64,000 bases of DNA from Prochilodus magdalenae (Eukaryota; Chordata; Actinopteri; Characiformes; Prochilodontidae): NCBI GenBank assembly GCA_024036415.1, contig JAMWET010000694.1, positions 1-64,000 on the forward strand, given 5' to 3'. This document shows, piece by piece, positions 29,101 through 43,700 of this stretch. Position 1 is the stretch's first letter. The number at the start of each line of letters is the position of its first letter. The notes beneath the pieces were generated by a model. That model was given only the letters and a program-made list of their open reading frames with translations, had not been told where the DNA came from and did no database searches. Made by a program: the position numbers and the translations under genes.

Positions 29101-32100
29101 TGCAGCCAATTCTAGTCTAAGCATCAGTGTAAATAACTCTTGTGGAGGTGAGTGTCTAAATGTTGGTGTTAGTGATTTATCAAAGGTAAGTGTTTTAGTG
29201 ACTACCTGATTTTCCAGTATTAAAAATGTGTTGATGCAAGAATTCCAGTGTATTCTGTTATTACAGATGTGGACGAATGTCTGTTTGCACCACCTGTTTG
29301 TGGTTCAAACTCCACCTGCAACAACACAATAGGAGGATACAGTTGTTCTTGCTGGCCTGGCTTCAACATCACCAACTCAAGTCTAAGCATCAGCGTTAAT
29401 AACTCGTGCACTGGTAAGCGGAGGTTTAGTTCTGTATTGTGTAGATTAAGCGTCATCACTGCTAATAGTTAAATAGTGCAGCTTTACAAAACAAAGTTAT
29501 TTATCAATCTAACAGATGAGGATGAATGTCTGTCTACACCATCAATATGTGGTCCAAGCTCCACCTGCATCAACACAATAGGAGGATACAGTTGCTATTG
29601 TCAGCAAGGATTTGCTGCCACAAACTCAAGTCTATCGATTAGTGTTAGCAACTCCTGTACAGGTAAGTCGTCAAACTGTAGGTATAAAGATGTTGGAGGC
29701 TTTTTAAGGAGGAAATATGTTTTTTAAGGGTGAAAATTGACACACCTACTCATGTAAATATGTGCATGCAGAATGTACATGAACATATATTTAATAAATG
29801 TAATTTTTCACAGATGTGGATGAATGTTTGTCTGAACTACTGGCTTGTGGATCAAACTCCACCTGCACCAACACAGTAGGAGGATTCAGTTGTTCTTGCT
29901 GGGCTGGATTTACTGCAACAAACCCAAACGATACTGTCAGCATTTTAAACCCATGTAGAGGTATGTGATTAATTATCAATAGAATATTTTTCCTAAAGCA
30001 TTTCAGCTTTGAATGATATAGACACTCTGCAGTGTGTGTACTAACATAGCAACATTACTGTGTAGCACTGTCGTGTTCAAGATGAAATACAATAATGATT
30101 CATTTAAAAAGTTTGTAACTATGCTGTCTATGCTCTAATCAGAAGCTTAGAATCACTCGTCATTAATACTGTTGTTCTTTTAAATACAGTGGTGAGAATA
30201 AGGTCTTCTTAAAATACATTGTGATCTTTATACCAGTTCCAGTAAAGTACAACCATAATAAAATAGTAATTTGTTATTGTCCATATTAAATTCATGAAAT
30301 ATTCACAGTGTCAGTTAAAAAGTATATGTGTACCTCTAGACTAATGACTGATACCAAAGCTAATTATATTTAGAAGTTAAGAAAACTAAAGTCAAATCAT
30401 GAAACGAGATTAGAAGTGTGGATTAGAGATACTTTGACTTATCGAAACATTAATACATTTTGAGTTTGAAGAAGCATCTGCTGGTGTGAAAAAAAAAGAG
30501 ATCTCGGAAAACCTTCTATCATCAGACCTATAAATCAGTCTACAGTTAGAGTACTTTGTCCATAGCAGGATGTGTAAAAAGCAACTACTTTCAAAATAAA
30601 AAAATAAAATAACTAACAGACAATACCCACTGAGAGAGAGACCAATTGTGCTGTTTTCATCTTCCGGCCACAGTTGGCCTTAGCATTCCCAGGATCAGAC
30701 TTGCGATTCTCTGTTGATTGGGCCAACACTTAGCCAGTTTCAACCTTGCTCTGATTTTCATGCAATTTCTCATGGAATATTAATTTTAGGAGTGCAGTAT
30801 ACTCCATGGTCTAGAAATGACCCAAAATGTTTACTTTCTGAATAAAATTCAAGAAGAGTCTTTTAAATGATCAGTAGATATTAATGTATATTCACAAAGG
30901 TTCTGCAATGCAACATTGGTAATGACTATCCTGAAACACTCTTCCTTTTTTAGGTTCGGTCTATATACAATTAAATTCTGGCATTTTTTCAAGATGTGCA
31001 ACTGACAGTATTCTTACTGACTTTTTTTCTTCTCTATTTTTAATGTACTGTTTCAATAAGTTTGTTTTCAGTCATTTCTGAACTCTCCTCACTAAAGTCA
31101 ATATTCATATATTTATACATATACTAAATTCTGCAACAAAAGCTTTTTCTCAGCCTTTATCCTAGAATCTAAATACTTTTACACTAGTTAAAACGTCAAT
31201 AACAAAATGACTGTAAATAGTACATATCAATAGTATGTATAGTGTAGTGATTTATTATTTTTACACATCTCTAAATGATATTATCTCCTCGCTCCATAAA
31301 CTATTTATTTTCCTTCTATTCTTGAGCTTCTCTGTATTGTTATTAATATTAATATTACCCAGGTTAAATAAAATGCGATTGAAGGAAAACATCTGCTGGC
31401 ATGGTACATCTTCTCTAAAACCCTCCCCAGAATCCTCTAGGTCATGCTCTTTAAACATCTTAAGAACACAAGCTTTGTAGCACAACACTATCATTAACTA
31501 ATTGAACAGTTTTGCCTTTGTAAGTGGTAATGTTTATTTATTATATATAGACATCTACATGCTTAATTCTTCAGTGTCTTGAGACCTCTTGAAGTCTCTC
31601 AGTTTATTCCTACCCACAGTTATTCCCAGATGTTCTTGTTTCGTGATCTTGTCTGGCCCTTTGACACTACCCCAATCTTACAGAACATTTTAAATGTAGA
31701 AAGTCCATTGAAGAAAAAAATTCCAGGATCTGGCATAAACCCTGTCTGGGAAAGCACCTCTTCATGTATATTCGAGGATAATACAATTACAACTGACATG
31801 CTAATCATTATGATTTTTCAGATGTGGATGAATGTCAATCTGCTCCATCTGTCTGTGGATTAAACTCCACCTGCACCAACACAATTGGAGGATACATCTG
31901 CTTCTGCTGGGAGGGATTTACTGCAACCATCTCAAGTCTTACTGTGAACATTACTAACCCTTGTATAGGTAAATTTATGAATATAATTTTGCTATTCTGC
32001 TATTAAATATAGAAACATTCCAGTGTTTTTATACCCTTTTCTTAATTGACATGTCTATTAATCTCTATAGTGTATGATCCAAAGCCTGAAATACACAGTC

Positions 32101-34764
32101 ATATCAGAACATTGTGGTCATAATGTGGTCACACTACCTAATAGTGGGAATAACCACCCTTGAATCGGATGGCACTAGGGAGTGGTCATAGCATAGGCTG
32201 TATGACAGATTTTATCCCGGAGGCAACCATGGTCATTCTAACTGCAGCAGAGCATAGATTCCTCACATTGTGTGGTTATGGGTTAGCATGTTGAATGAAC
32301 CTGGCGATCCACGTGTTCCTGAATTTTCAGGTGTATGCTGTAAAACATTCTCCTGAGCAGAGAATGCTCAATTTTTCCAAACTATTGCTTCACCACACAT
32401 GATTTTATTATTTCTAGGCCTTTAATGTTTACATATTCCTTAAATGTTTACCAAATTATACCTCAACATTTCAAATGAAATAATTAAAGTCCTGTATTTG
32501 TGAATGTGTGCATGTAAGACTTACACTAAAAGATTTCTTAAAATGATCTCCATCAGATGTGGATGAATGTCTATCTGCACCATCTGTATGTGGATCAAAC
32601 TCCACCTGCACCAACACAGTAGGAGGATACAGTTGCTCTTGCTGGACTGGATTTACTGCAGCCAACTCAAGTCTAAACATCAGTGCTAGTAACCCTTGTA
32701 CAGGTGAGCTGTGGATTTTTTTAAGGTCAAGATATTTCAGATATTAATAATGGATTTTGACCATAACTGAAAGACCTCAATGATAACCTCTAACCTTCCT
32801 TGAGCACCACACTGGAACCTCACCTCGGTGCTTGACCTCCACTCTCATGTTCTCTCTTTATTGGGGCTTTTTTAAAGGCAGCTAAACGTGTAAACTCCTT
32901 CAGTACTCAGTTGCTGTAAAAAAGGATTAATCTCTTGTGTATTTTATTTTTCTACATTTTGACAGGTTGTCTGTCCTTTACTTGAAAATCATAAATGCTC
33001 AATGGATCAATAGAAATGCTGCAGTGGACAGTGACCATATAGTTACATTTTATCTTTCTGTGTAAGACTGACTGTACTTTAAAAGGCTGAAAGAGAAGTG
33101 GTATTTCATATGTAGAGAAGTGTAATAAGAGAAACACACAGGATTATTACAGTCTTCTGTCAATTATCTGTAGATGGTTAGATTATTACCAAACTATGTG
33201 GTTAAAGTCAGTTTTGATTGTAAACAGTGCTGTAATTAGGATAAGGTTTAAAGTTAAGATTTTAAAAAGAAAAAATTATAGGTTAAGGTCTTTGGACTAT
33301 GTCTGTGTGGGTTAAAGTTAAGGTTAGATAAATCCTTGTTTACCTTATTTGTATGTCATACAGCCTCCATGTGTACCACTGCTTAGGAAGATTAGAACTG
33401 CTCTGTGGAATAGATTTATAGTTACAAAATGTTCAAAGTGATAAACAAGATTTAGATATTTCTAAATTGACTGAAAACTTGTACACAAATTTGAAACATA
33501 TAATATACACATTGTTCAGATTTTATGTATATTTAACGAAGTTAATCTCCATATTGCTTTGGATATTACGCAGGGATCGTAGGGAAACATAGGGATCATA
33601 CCTGTTTTATTTATTTCACAGATGTGGACGAGTGTCTATTCACACCATCTCCATGTGGTTTAAACTCCACCTGCATCAACACAATAGGGGGATACAGCTG
33701 CTCTTGCTGGGATGGATTTATTGTTCCAAATGTGAATCTAAATATCAGCACTAGTAACCCTTGCATAGGTAAGATTTCTGTTAAATATAAAAAAAACAGA
33801 ATATCATAACAGTGATGAGATCATTCTGTTCTATCAAGACGCTGATTCATGTGGAAAGATCAACAGTGTGTGATCTCTCAGTTTGAAATATTGTTCAGTG
33901 TGCCAAGAATTCATAGTCAGTCATAGTGAAGGCTAAAGCTTTAACACCCCAGAAGTGACATTTTATGGATTTTCTCACTGAAGATAAGTTAATAAATCCT
34001 ATAATTATTGGCTGATGTTAACATGTACACACTTATAAAATAATAAAATTATAAGTAATTAATTAATATTGCACAGGACATAATTAATTTCCTCAGTTTG
34101 TTAAATTCAGTAAGTAAACAATAACTTTTCCTTCTAATGTACAGATGTGTGTTCTCTGTGGAGGATGTGTAAGTTATGTTCATTTAGAAAATCTACAAAA
34201 TTGTAAATGTAGCAGGTCATTTTTTCAATTAGTGTACTAAAGACAGATCAAGTGTCATAGTCTTCCAACCCCCTAAACCAAAAACTAAATGCACAAATTT
34301 TTGTGTTGTTAGGTCACACAGGTTTCTGACATTTTCTCCAGGTTTTTTTTTTTTGCTTTAAAAATGAAAGTGTTCTAATAAGCTAGCTGTCTGGAGCCGC
34401 AATAGAAAACCTATTTTATCAGCACCTGGCTTTAAACACTGATACTGCTTAATTTAGCATGAGCTCTGTGCAGAAATAAATTCCTGAGTATATTATGGTA
34501 TCCTATAGGTTCTTGTCAAGGTGGCTGTCTGCTGGCTGTAACTCAGTAAAGTGTAGAACAGGCAGTAGTATGATGCCCCTAAACATAGTGTTAAGCTACT
34601 ATGGAATATCTTGCATTTGCAGTCGCTCAGTTAGAGTCCAGACATTTAATTATTTTTAAAATATTACTGCTATGGACAATATGGATCACTATGGACAATA
34701 TCACTAGGTCACTTTAAACAATATTTATATATCTATATATACTGTGTGTATATATATATGCCTA

Positions 34765-34795
<31 letters not shown>

Positions 34796-37700
34796 CTCCA
34801 CTAGCATATCTAACATATCAGAGAATTTCTACAGCCCCCTCCTGTATTTGTATATTCTGTATTTTGTGTATATTGTGTAGTTATTTAACATATCTTTTTT
34901 ACATGTCTTTATTTAGTATGTTTAGTATTGTTTATTATATATATTAATGCTTCTCTGCTTTAGAGTATTCACCTGAGCCTCACCACAAGCATTTCAATGC
35001 ATAAATGTCCTGACATGTTGTGCAAATGACAAATAAACCTGAAACTACTGAACTACTAACCCATTAGAGATGGTATTTACACGGACTTCTAGAGTAGTAG
35101 GTGGAGTTAAATGCTGTCTGTGGGTTATTAGTTTTGCATATCATGTTCATTTGGTACAAAATGAACTCAAATTAAACTCTTTCCTTCTTTTTCTTTCAGA
35201 TATAGATGAATGCACATCTGAACCATTAATCTGTGGTCCAAACTCCACCTGCACCAACACCATAGGAGGATACAGCTGCTCCTGTTTGCAGGGATTTACT
35301 GCAACAAACTCAAGTCTAACTGTCCACATGACTAACCCTTGTACAGGCAAGTTATTAAATGTCATTTCTGAAAGAAAATCATTTCATACCCTAAAATAGC
35401 TTCTTCATGTTTTAATGGATAAGTTAATCAACACATGCTTGTGGAGCGTCCTGTGCTGTAGTGCCTGAACTAAAAACAAACTCCAGTCTAATGATACGTG
35501 TTAATGACCCTTGTAGAGACGAGTAGTTGCACAGAACTGTAACGCTGCACTCAAGTCTTCTCTTCCATCAGTGAATACTAGAAATATGCGGATGCTAGAA
35601 TTACAAGAAAACTAACCTTTCATTACAGATGTAGATGAATGTCTACTTGCCACATCTGTATGTGGTCCAAACTCCACCTGCACCAACACAGTAGGGGGAT
35701 ACAGTTGCTCTTGCTGGCATGGGTTTACTGCAACCAACATAGATCTGTCTGTCAACATTAGTAACCCCTGCATTGGTAAGATATTAACTCTCAGTCTAAT
35801 GGTTTACCCAAAGTACTAAAAATGAACATTTTCTAGGACATGACTTAAGCTAGCTCCTCCTACTGTGGTCCAGATGTGACCTAATAAATACATTTGGGTA
35901 CAAACCTTTCAAATGCACAAATGAATGAACAATACTTTCCCCTCTATATTTTTATGTTCACGTCCGCCTACTGGCTTTGTTTCCCCGATGACATGATATT
36001 AGAGTGATATAGAAGTGTGGAGCAAATGCGTTCCTGGGATCCAACTTGTGATGTTCTGTTTATCAGACCAACACTTCGCTAATTTCATGCAATTTCTCAT
36101 GGAATATTAATGCTAATTAGAGGTGCAGGATACTCTATACATGGTCTGGAAATTACCCAGTTTAAATAAAATTGGATTGTAGCTTTTTGTACTAGTTTGA
36201 AAACATTCTCAGACTGAACACTAAGCATGGTCGTAAGTCGGTCTAATAAGAGCATCTGCTAAATGAGTGTTAGCCATGTGTCTCACATGACAGGGTTTGC
36301 TTAATGCTGATACCTGGTACTTTCCTCTGTGCTCCTGTGTTTATTATACAGTAGAGAATTCATTATATGTGCTCCACTTTTCTTGAGATTCTCTCTATTG
36401 TTATTAATATTACCCAGTTTAAATAGAATTGGATTGTAGCAAAACGTCTACTATCAGGATACATTTTCTCTAAAACCCTCCCCAGAAACCTGTGGTTCAT
36501 GCTCTTTGCATGAATAATAAAACCTGTTCTACTAGTGTAGGTGTTAATGTTTATTTTACTGCATATATACTGTACTTCATGTTTAATTCTTAATGTTTAA
36601 GGTCTTGAGATCTATGGTTTTGGTTTGTATTAAACATTAGTTTTTCGGTTTGTTCCCACTTACATTTAGCCTACAGTCTCTCAGTTATGCCCACATGTTC
36701 CTGTTTAATGGTCACGACCCTTTGAGACTAGCCAAATCTTACAGAGCATTTTAAAAGGAGAAACTCTTTTAAAAGAACAGTGTAGTCTAGGATCTGGGAT
36801 AAACCCTGCCTGGAAACCCACCTCTTTATGTAAATTTCAGGATACTACAATAATAACAAATCAGATACTAATCATTTCATTTTTTTAGATGTGGATGAAT
36901 GTCTGTCTGCTACCTATGTATGTGGATTAAATTCCACCTGCACCAACACAATAGGAAGATACAGTTGCTCTTGCTGGGAGGGATTTACTGCAACCAATTC
37001 AAGTTTGAGCATCAGCACTAATAACTCCTGTACAGGTAAACTGGAGAGAGTCTGGTTTCATGTTGTTTAGATAAAGCTGCTAATAGTGGAAAGGTGCAGT
37101 ATTACAAGACTCAATCTTTTACAGATGCGGATGAATGTTTATCTGCTCCATCTGTCTGTGGATTAAACTCCAGTTGTACCAACACAGTAGGGGGATACAC
37201 TTGTTATTGCTGGGATGGATTTACTGCAACCAACTCAAATCTTACTGTGAACATTACCAACCCTTGTATAGGTAAATTTATAAATATCATTTTACTATTC
37301 TGCTAGCAAATATAGAAACATTCCAGTGTTTTTAATGTTTTAATGTTTTTATAGCCTTTTTCTTATTCGAGATGTGTAATAATCTATACAGTATGTGATC
37401 CAAAGCATAAATACACAGTCATATTAGGACATTATCACCACCTACCTAATAGTGGGAATAACAACCCTTGGCTTTGATGGCACAAGTCATGGCATAGGGT
37501 GTTTTAGATGACAGAAGTTATCCAGAGGCAATCATGGACAGAGACCCCTCAGATTGTGCTTGTGGGTTATAACGTTTTTTTCTCTCTAGGTATGTGCGCT
37601 GACTTGGGATTGATAGATTGTGCACTTATGCTGGATTTAAATTTATGCTGTTTTCTTCTTTCTAAGTATCGGGACTGGTCCTTATTTGGGCAGTGTCTAA

Positions 37701-40700
37701 GCTCAAGTCGAGTTACTAGTTTTGGAACGTTCTCAGACTGAACACTATGCATGGTTGTAAGAGCATCTGCTAAATGCCCTAAATGTAAATGATTACTATT
37801 TGTGCCCTAGCCATGCGTCTCACATGACCCAGGTTGGCTTAATGCTGAATCCTGATACTTTCCTCAGTGCTCCTGTGTTCATTTTACAATAGAATACTCA
37901 TTATATGTGCTCCACTGTGGCACCTTGTTCGTTCTGTACCACTCACCCGATTCGTTGTTCCTTCTTGAGATCAATGGCCAGTGGTCACTTCTGTTGTGCT
38001 GTTGGGACCCATTCCTGATCCCCCTTGAACATCCCACAAAGTGGCCCCCAAAAAGGCAATTTCCAAGATGCTGCCACCCTTCACCTGGTACCCTTTTGTA
38101 CATGTTCCTCTGGGTGATGTCATCAGGAAACATGATGTTAACTTTAATAGCTATGCTGATGACATGCAGTTTTAGATCTTTATTCTTTTGGATAATCTAC
38201 ATTTGGTAGAAAAATGTACATGTGAGTCATATTTTTCAGTGGATAGCGCATAATTCTGTTGGAAATAACAGGGGAAACTGGCATCTACAGTCAGAATGGA
38301 CGGGAACGGGTTTCCTGTAGCATTGTCAGGTAGCGCTGAGCATTTAGGGTGTGGTAATTGAAAATGGGTCTGATAACCTTCACATCACCTACGACTTTGG
38401 TTTCTGCTGTCCAGTAAGTTTTTTTTTTTTCACTTCAGTACCTTACGTTCTGGCAGTTGACCTCACCACAGCCACAAAAATTGGCCTTAACACTAAACAA
38501 AATGCCCTGTGCAAATGTGGGATGTAGAATACGACTCGTCTATCAGGGTCATCTTCTGATAGTTTCTGCTTAAGGTGGATCTTGAAGTGGTGTCACATGC
38601 TGGTATGAAGAATTCATACAAGGGATGACAGGCTGACTCCACATTCTGCGAGACAACTCTTGCTGCATTGTGGACTTTGCGAAAAAACATTGTTCCTTGT
38701 TGTCTTTGGACAACCACTACGTCCACAGTCCTGGTTTCTCGGAATTTGGCTATGGGGGATGCAACAGTGCTGTGTGATATTGGTGGTGTTTCTGGGTGTT
38801 GGTTTTTGAAGTCTGCAGCTGTGATACGGCAGCTGCGTTCCCTGGACATTAGAATCACCTCAGTCCTCTTCTCTTTCGTCAGTTCCATGTTCAGTTACTT
38901 GTAATGAACAACAAAAGTTTTGAACTTTCGACATTGATAACTTTTAAACCACAAGAGATATTGTAAATTGGTTATTTAGTTGATTTCTGTGAAAATGCTT
39001 GTCTTCTTTAATATGCTACATGACCACATTCCCATTGAAAAAATTTGGTCTTGATCCAATATGGCAGCTTTCAAGATGGTGGCCATGTTCTGGACATAGT
39101 TTAAAAGATAGACCCCCCTCCCCCATTACATGCTGGGTTTTTTTAGATATGTAACTTTTCCTATTTGTTTTTTTAAATAAAAGGGTGTCCTGAGACTTTT
39201 GACTCACCCTGTATATACATATATATATATGTATATATCCTCCCCCATTACTGATGTCATCGGTCTGTAAAACACTTAAGCTGCTAACAGTATGAAAGGT
39301 GCTCTATAAATAAACATTATTATTTATTATTATTATTATATATTGTATATTATATATTTTTTATTATTATTAAGTATATTCGAGACGAGAGTCATAATAT
39401 TCTGATATGACTTTTTGCTGGTTGAATGATTATTTTGATGGATCTTTAAAATGTGTCGAGCTAAAAAGGTTTCTTAAAATTTTCCCCATCAGATGTGGAT
39501 GAATGTCTATCTGCACCATCTGTATGTGGATCAGACTCCACCTGCATCAACACAATAGGAGGATACAGTTGCTCTTGCTGGACTGGATTTACTGCAACCA
39601 ACTCAAGTCTAAACATCAGTGCTAGTAACCCTTGTACAGGTGAGCTGTGGTGTTTTGTAAATGTTATGCTCAAGATGTTTTAGATATTAATAATGGATTT
39701 TGAACTGAAAGACGTCAATAATAACCTCTACCCTGGAAGTTTCTTTGTGTGTTGATGGATAAACAGATTGTGACGAGCACTGAACTTAAATCAAGGCGAG
39801 GTTTATTAAACTGATTTGTAGTCAAACACAGCAGCAACAAATTGTGCCCAGTTGGCCATTTATCCTCCCTGATGTCATGTGACTTGTTAGTGTCACAAGG
39901 TCTCAGGTGTGAATGGGGAGCGGGTGTGGTAAATTCTGTGTTATCGTTCTCATACTCTCTCATGCTGGTCACATGTTTAACATGGCAAAGAACTCTCTGA
40001 GGATCTGAAAAAAGAAGTGTTGCTCTACATAAAGAAGGCCAAGGCTATAAGAAGAACCATCACCCTGAAACTGAGCTGCAGCACAGTGACCAAGACTACA
40101 CAGCGGTTTAACAGGACAGGTTCCCCTTGGAACAGGCCTCGCCATGGTCAACCAAAGATGTTGAGTGCACGTGCTCAGCGTCATCTCCAGAGGTTGTCTT
40201 TTTGCATTGCTGCAGAGGTTAAAGGGGTGGGGGGGTCAACCTGTCAGTGCTCAGACCATACACCGCACACTGTATTAAATTGGTCTGCATAGATAGATAG
40301 ATTTTTTTTGATTCCAGAGGGAAATTCGAGGCATCCAGTAGCAGATATACAAAGTACACAGAAGTAACAGTGAAGCACAAGATTATTATACAAAAAAAGA
40401 CAGTGTGTAATGGATGTAGTGGTATACCATTTGCTGTGCAAACTAAGAAGATGACTGATGTCAGCCATAAAGACAGTGCAATTGAGAAGATGGCTGTTGT
40501 CAGCCATACAGACCAGTTAAAGACAGGCTGTCATCTTAGACGGAAGTATTTTCTAAAGATGAAGAAAGCCCACAAACAGTTTGCTGACCATGTCCTATGG
40601 TCTGATGAGACCAAGATAAACGTATTTGGTTCTGATAGTGTCAAGCGTGTGTGCCTGCACCCAGGTGAGGAGTACAAAGACAAGTATGTCTTACCTGGTG

Positions 40701-43700
40701 GTGGGAGTGATAACGACTCCAAACACCCTAAAAAAAAGAGCACAAGGTCTCTAACATCCAGGAGTAGAAGAGTATTCCAGTGGCAACCTATGAAGTTCTA
40801 GTGAACTCCTTGCCCAAGACAGTTAAGGCAGTTTTGGAAAATAATGGTGGCCACACAAAATATTGACACTTTGGGCACAATTTGTCCATTTTTACTTACG
40901 GGTGTACTCACTTTTGTTGCCAGCGGTTTAGACATCAATGTCTGTGTGTGGAGTTATTTTGAGAGCACAGCAAATTTACACTGTTATACAAGCTGTACAC
41001 TACTATTCACTTTTGTGAGATACTGTGTGTATATACAGTGACGTTAATCTCCACAATGCCTCGTATATTTAAACGTGATGATCAGTCCTGTTTCATTTAT
41101 TTCACAGATGTGGACGAGTGCCTGTTCACACCATGTGGTTCAAACTCCACCTGCATCAACACGATAGGAGGATACAGCTGCTCTTGCTGGGATGGATTTA
41201 TTGTTCCAAATGTGAATCTAAATATCAGCATTACTAACCCTTGCATAGGTAAGATTTCTGTTAAATATAAAAATAAAATGTTTTCATAACAGAATCATTC
41301 TGTTCTATCAAGACACTGGTTCATGTGTGGAAAGACCAACAGTGTGTGATCCGTTAGTTTGAAATATTGTTCAGTGGATTCTGAACTGTGCCACAAAAAA
41401 AAAGAACTGCAGTTCACTAATTGTACTAAATGCAGTTCAGCTGCAATGTTGAGTGTACAAAAATAATCTCAGCACAACATCTATGTATATCTATGGGTCA
41501 CACAGTGTTTTCTGTCAGCTTTTCTGCCAGACATGCTATTCGTTGACTGATTTTAGCAAAAATGTCTAAACAGTTGTAAATGCAAGCACCTGGGTTTAGT
41601 AGTTGACTTTGAAGTCTCACTGATGGAAGTTTTTTCCCCGTCGGACCTGTTTACACGTTCTGAAAATGTACTTTTGCACCCACATAGTAAAGCTGTGGTA
41701 ACAGAGAAATACATTTTAAATACTAATGATTATATTTATCTTTTAGATCTAGATGAATGTCTGTTTGCACCATGTGGATTATACTCCACCTGCACCAACA
41801 CAATAGGAGGATACAGCTGCTCTTGCTGGGATGGATTCACTGCAGCCAATTCTAGTCTAAGCATTAGTGTAAATAACTCTTGTGGAGGTAGGTATCTAAA
41901 TGTTGGTGTTAGTAATTTATCAAAGGTAAGTGTTTTAATGACTCCAGTATTAAAAATGTGTTGGTGCAAGAATTCCAGTGTATTCTGTTATTACAGATGT
42001 GGACGAATGTCTGTTTGCACCACCTGTTTGTGGTTCAAACTCCACCTGCAACAACACGATAGGAGGATACAGTTGTTCTTGCTGGCCTGGCTTCAACATC
42101 ACCAACTCAAGCCTAAGCATCAGCGTTAATAACTCGTGCACTGGTAAGCGGAGAAGGTTTAGTTCTGTGTTGTGTAGATTAAGCTTCATCACTGCTAATA
42201 GTTAAATAGTGCAGCTTTACAAAACAAAGTTATTTATCAATCTAATAGATGAGGATGAATGTCTGTCTACACCATCCGTATGTGGTCCAAGCTCCACCTG
42301 CATCAACACAATAGGAGGATACAGTTGCTATTGTCAGCCAGGATTTGCTGCCACAAACTCAAGTCTATCGATTAGTGTTAGTAACTCCTGTACAGGTAAG
42401 TCGTCAAACTGTAGGTATAAAGATGTTGGAGGCTTTTTAAGGAGGAAAAGTGTTTTTACGGGTGAAAATTGACACAACTAATCATGTAAATATGTGCATG
42501 CAGAATGTACATGAACATATATTTAATAAATGTAATTTTTTACAGATGTGGATGAATGTTTGTCTGAACTACTTGTTTGTGGATCAAACTCCACCTGCAC
42601 CAACACAGTAGGAGGATTCAGTTGTTCTTGCTGGGCTGGATTTACTGCAACAAACCCAAACGATACTGTCAGCATTTTAAACCCATGTAGAGGTATGTGA
42701 TTCATTATCAATAGAATATTTTTCCTAAAGCATTTCAACTTTGAATGATATAGACACTCTGCAGTGTGTGTACTAACATAGCAACATTACTGTGTAGCAC
42801 TGTCGTGTATAAGATGAGATACAATAATGATTCATTTAAAAAGTTTGTAACTATGCTGTCTATGCTCTAATCAGAAGCTTAGAATCACTCATCATTAATA
42901 CTGTTGTTCTTTTAATTACAGTGGTGAGAATAAGGTCCTCCTAAAAAGGTTGCAACGTTCAAATATGAAAATGGTATTCACAGTGTACCCTGGGAAATTA
43001 CTGAAACCAGAACTAACTTGTAGTTCTAAGTTAAGAACGCTAAAGTCAAATCAATGAAATGAGATTAGAAGTGTGGATTACAGATACTTTGACTTATCGA
43101 AACATTAATATATTTTGAGTGAACCAAAAATCGATCTCAGAAGACCTTCTATCGTCAAACCTATAAATCAGTCTACAGTTAGAGTACTATCCATGGCAGG
43201 ACACATAAGAAGCCACTAATTTCAGAATAAAGAAATACAATGACTGACGAAATTATGTTTATTTATTCTAGTTTGCTCTTTTCTTTTTTTCCCTCAGATA
43301 TAGATGAATGTACATCTGAACCATCAATCTGTGGTCCAAACTCCACCTGCACCAACTCAATAGGAGGATACAGCTGCTCCTGTTTGCAGGGATTTACTGC
43401 AACAAACTCAAGTCTAACTGTCCACATGACTAACCCTTGTACAGGCAAGTTATTAATTCAAATCATTTCATACCCTGAAATAGCTTCTTCATGTTTTAAT
43501 GGATAAGTTAATCAACACATGCTTGTGGAGCGTCCTGTGCTGTAGTGCCTGAACTAAAAACAAACTGAAGTCTAATGATACGTGTTAATGACCCTTGTAG
43601 AGACGAGTAGTTACACAGAACTGTAATTTTGCACTCAAGCCTTTTCCTCCATCAGTGAATACTAGAAATATGCAGATGCTAAAATTACAAGACGACAAAC

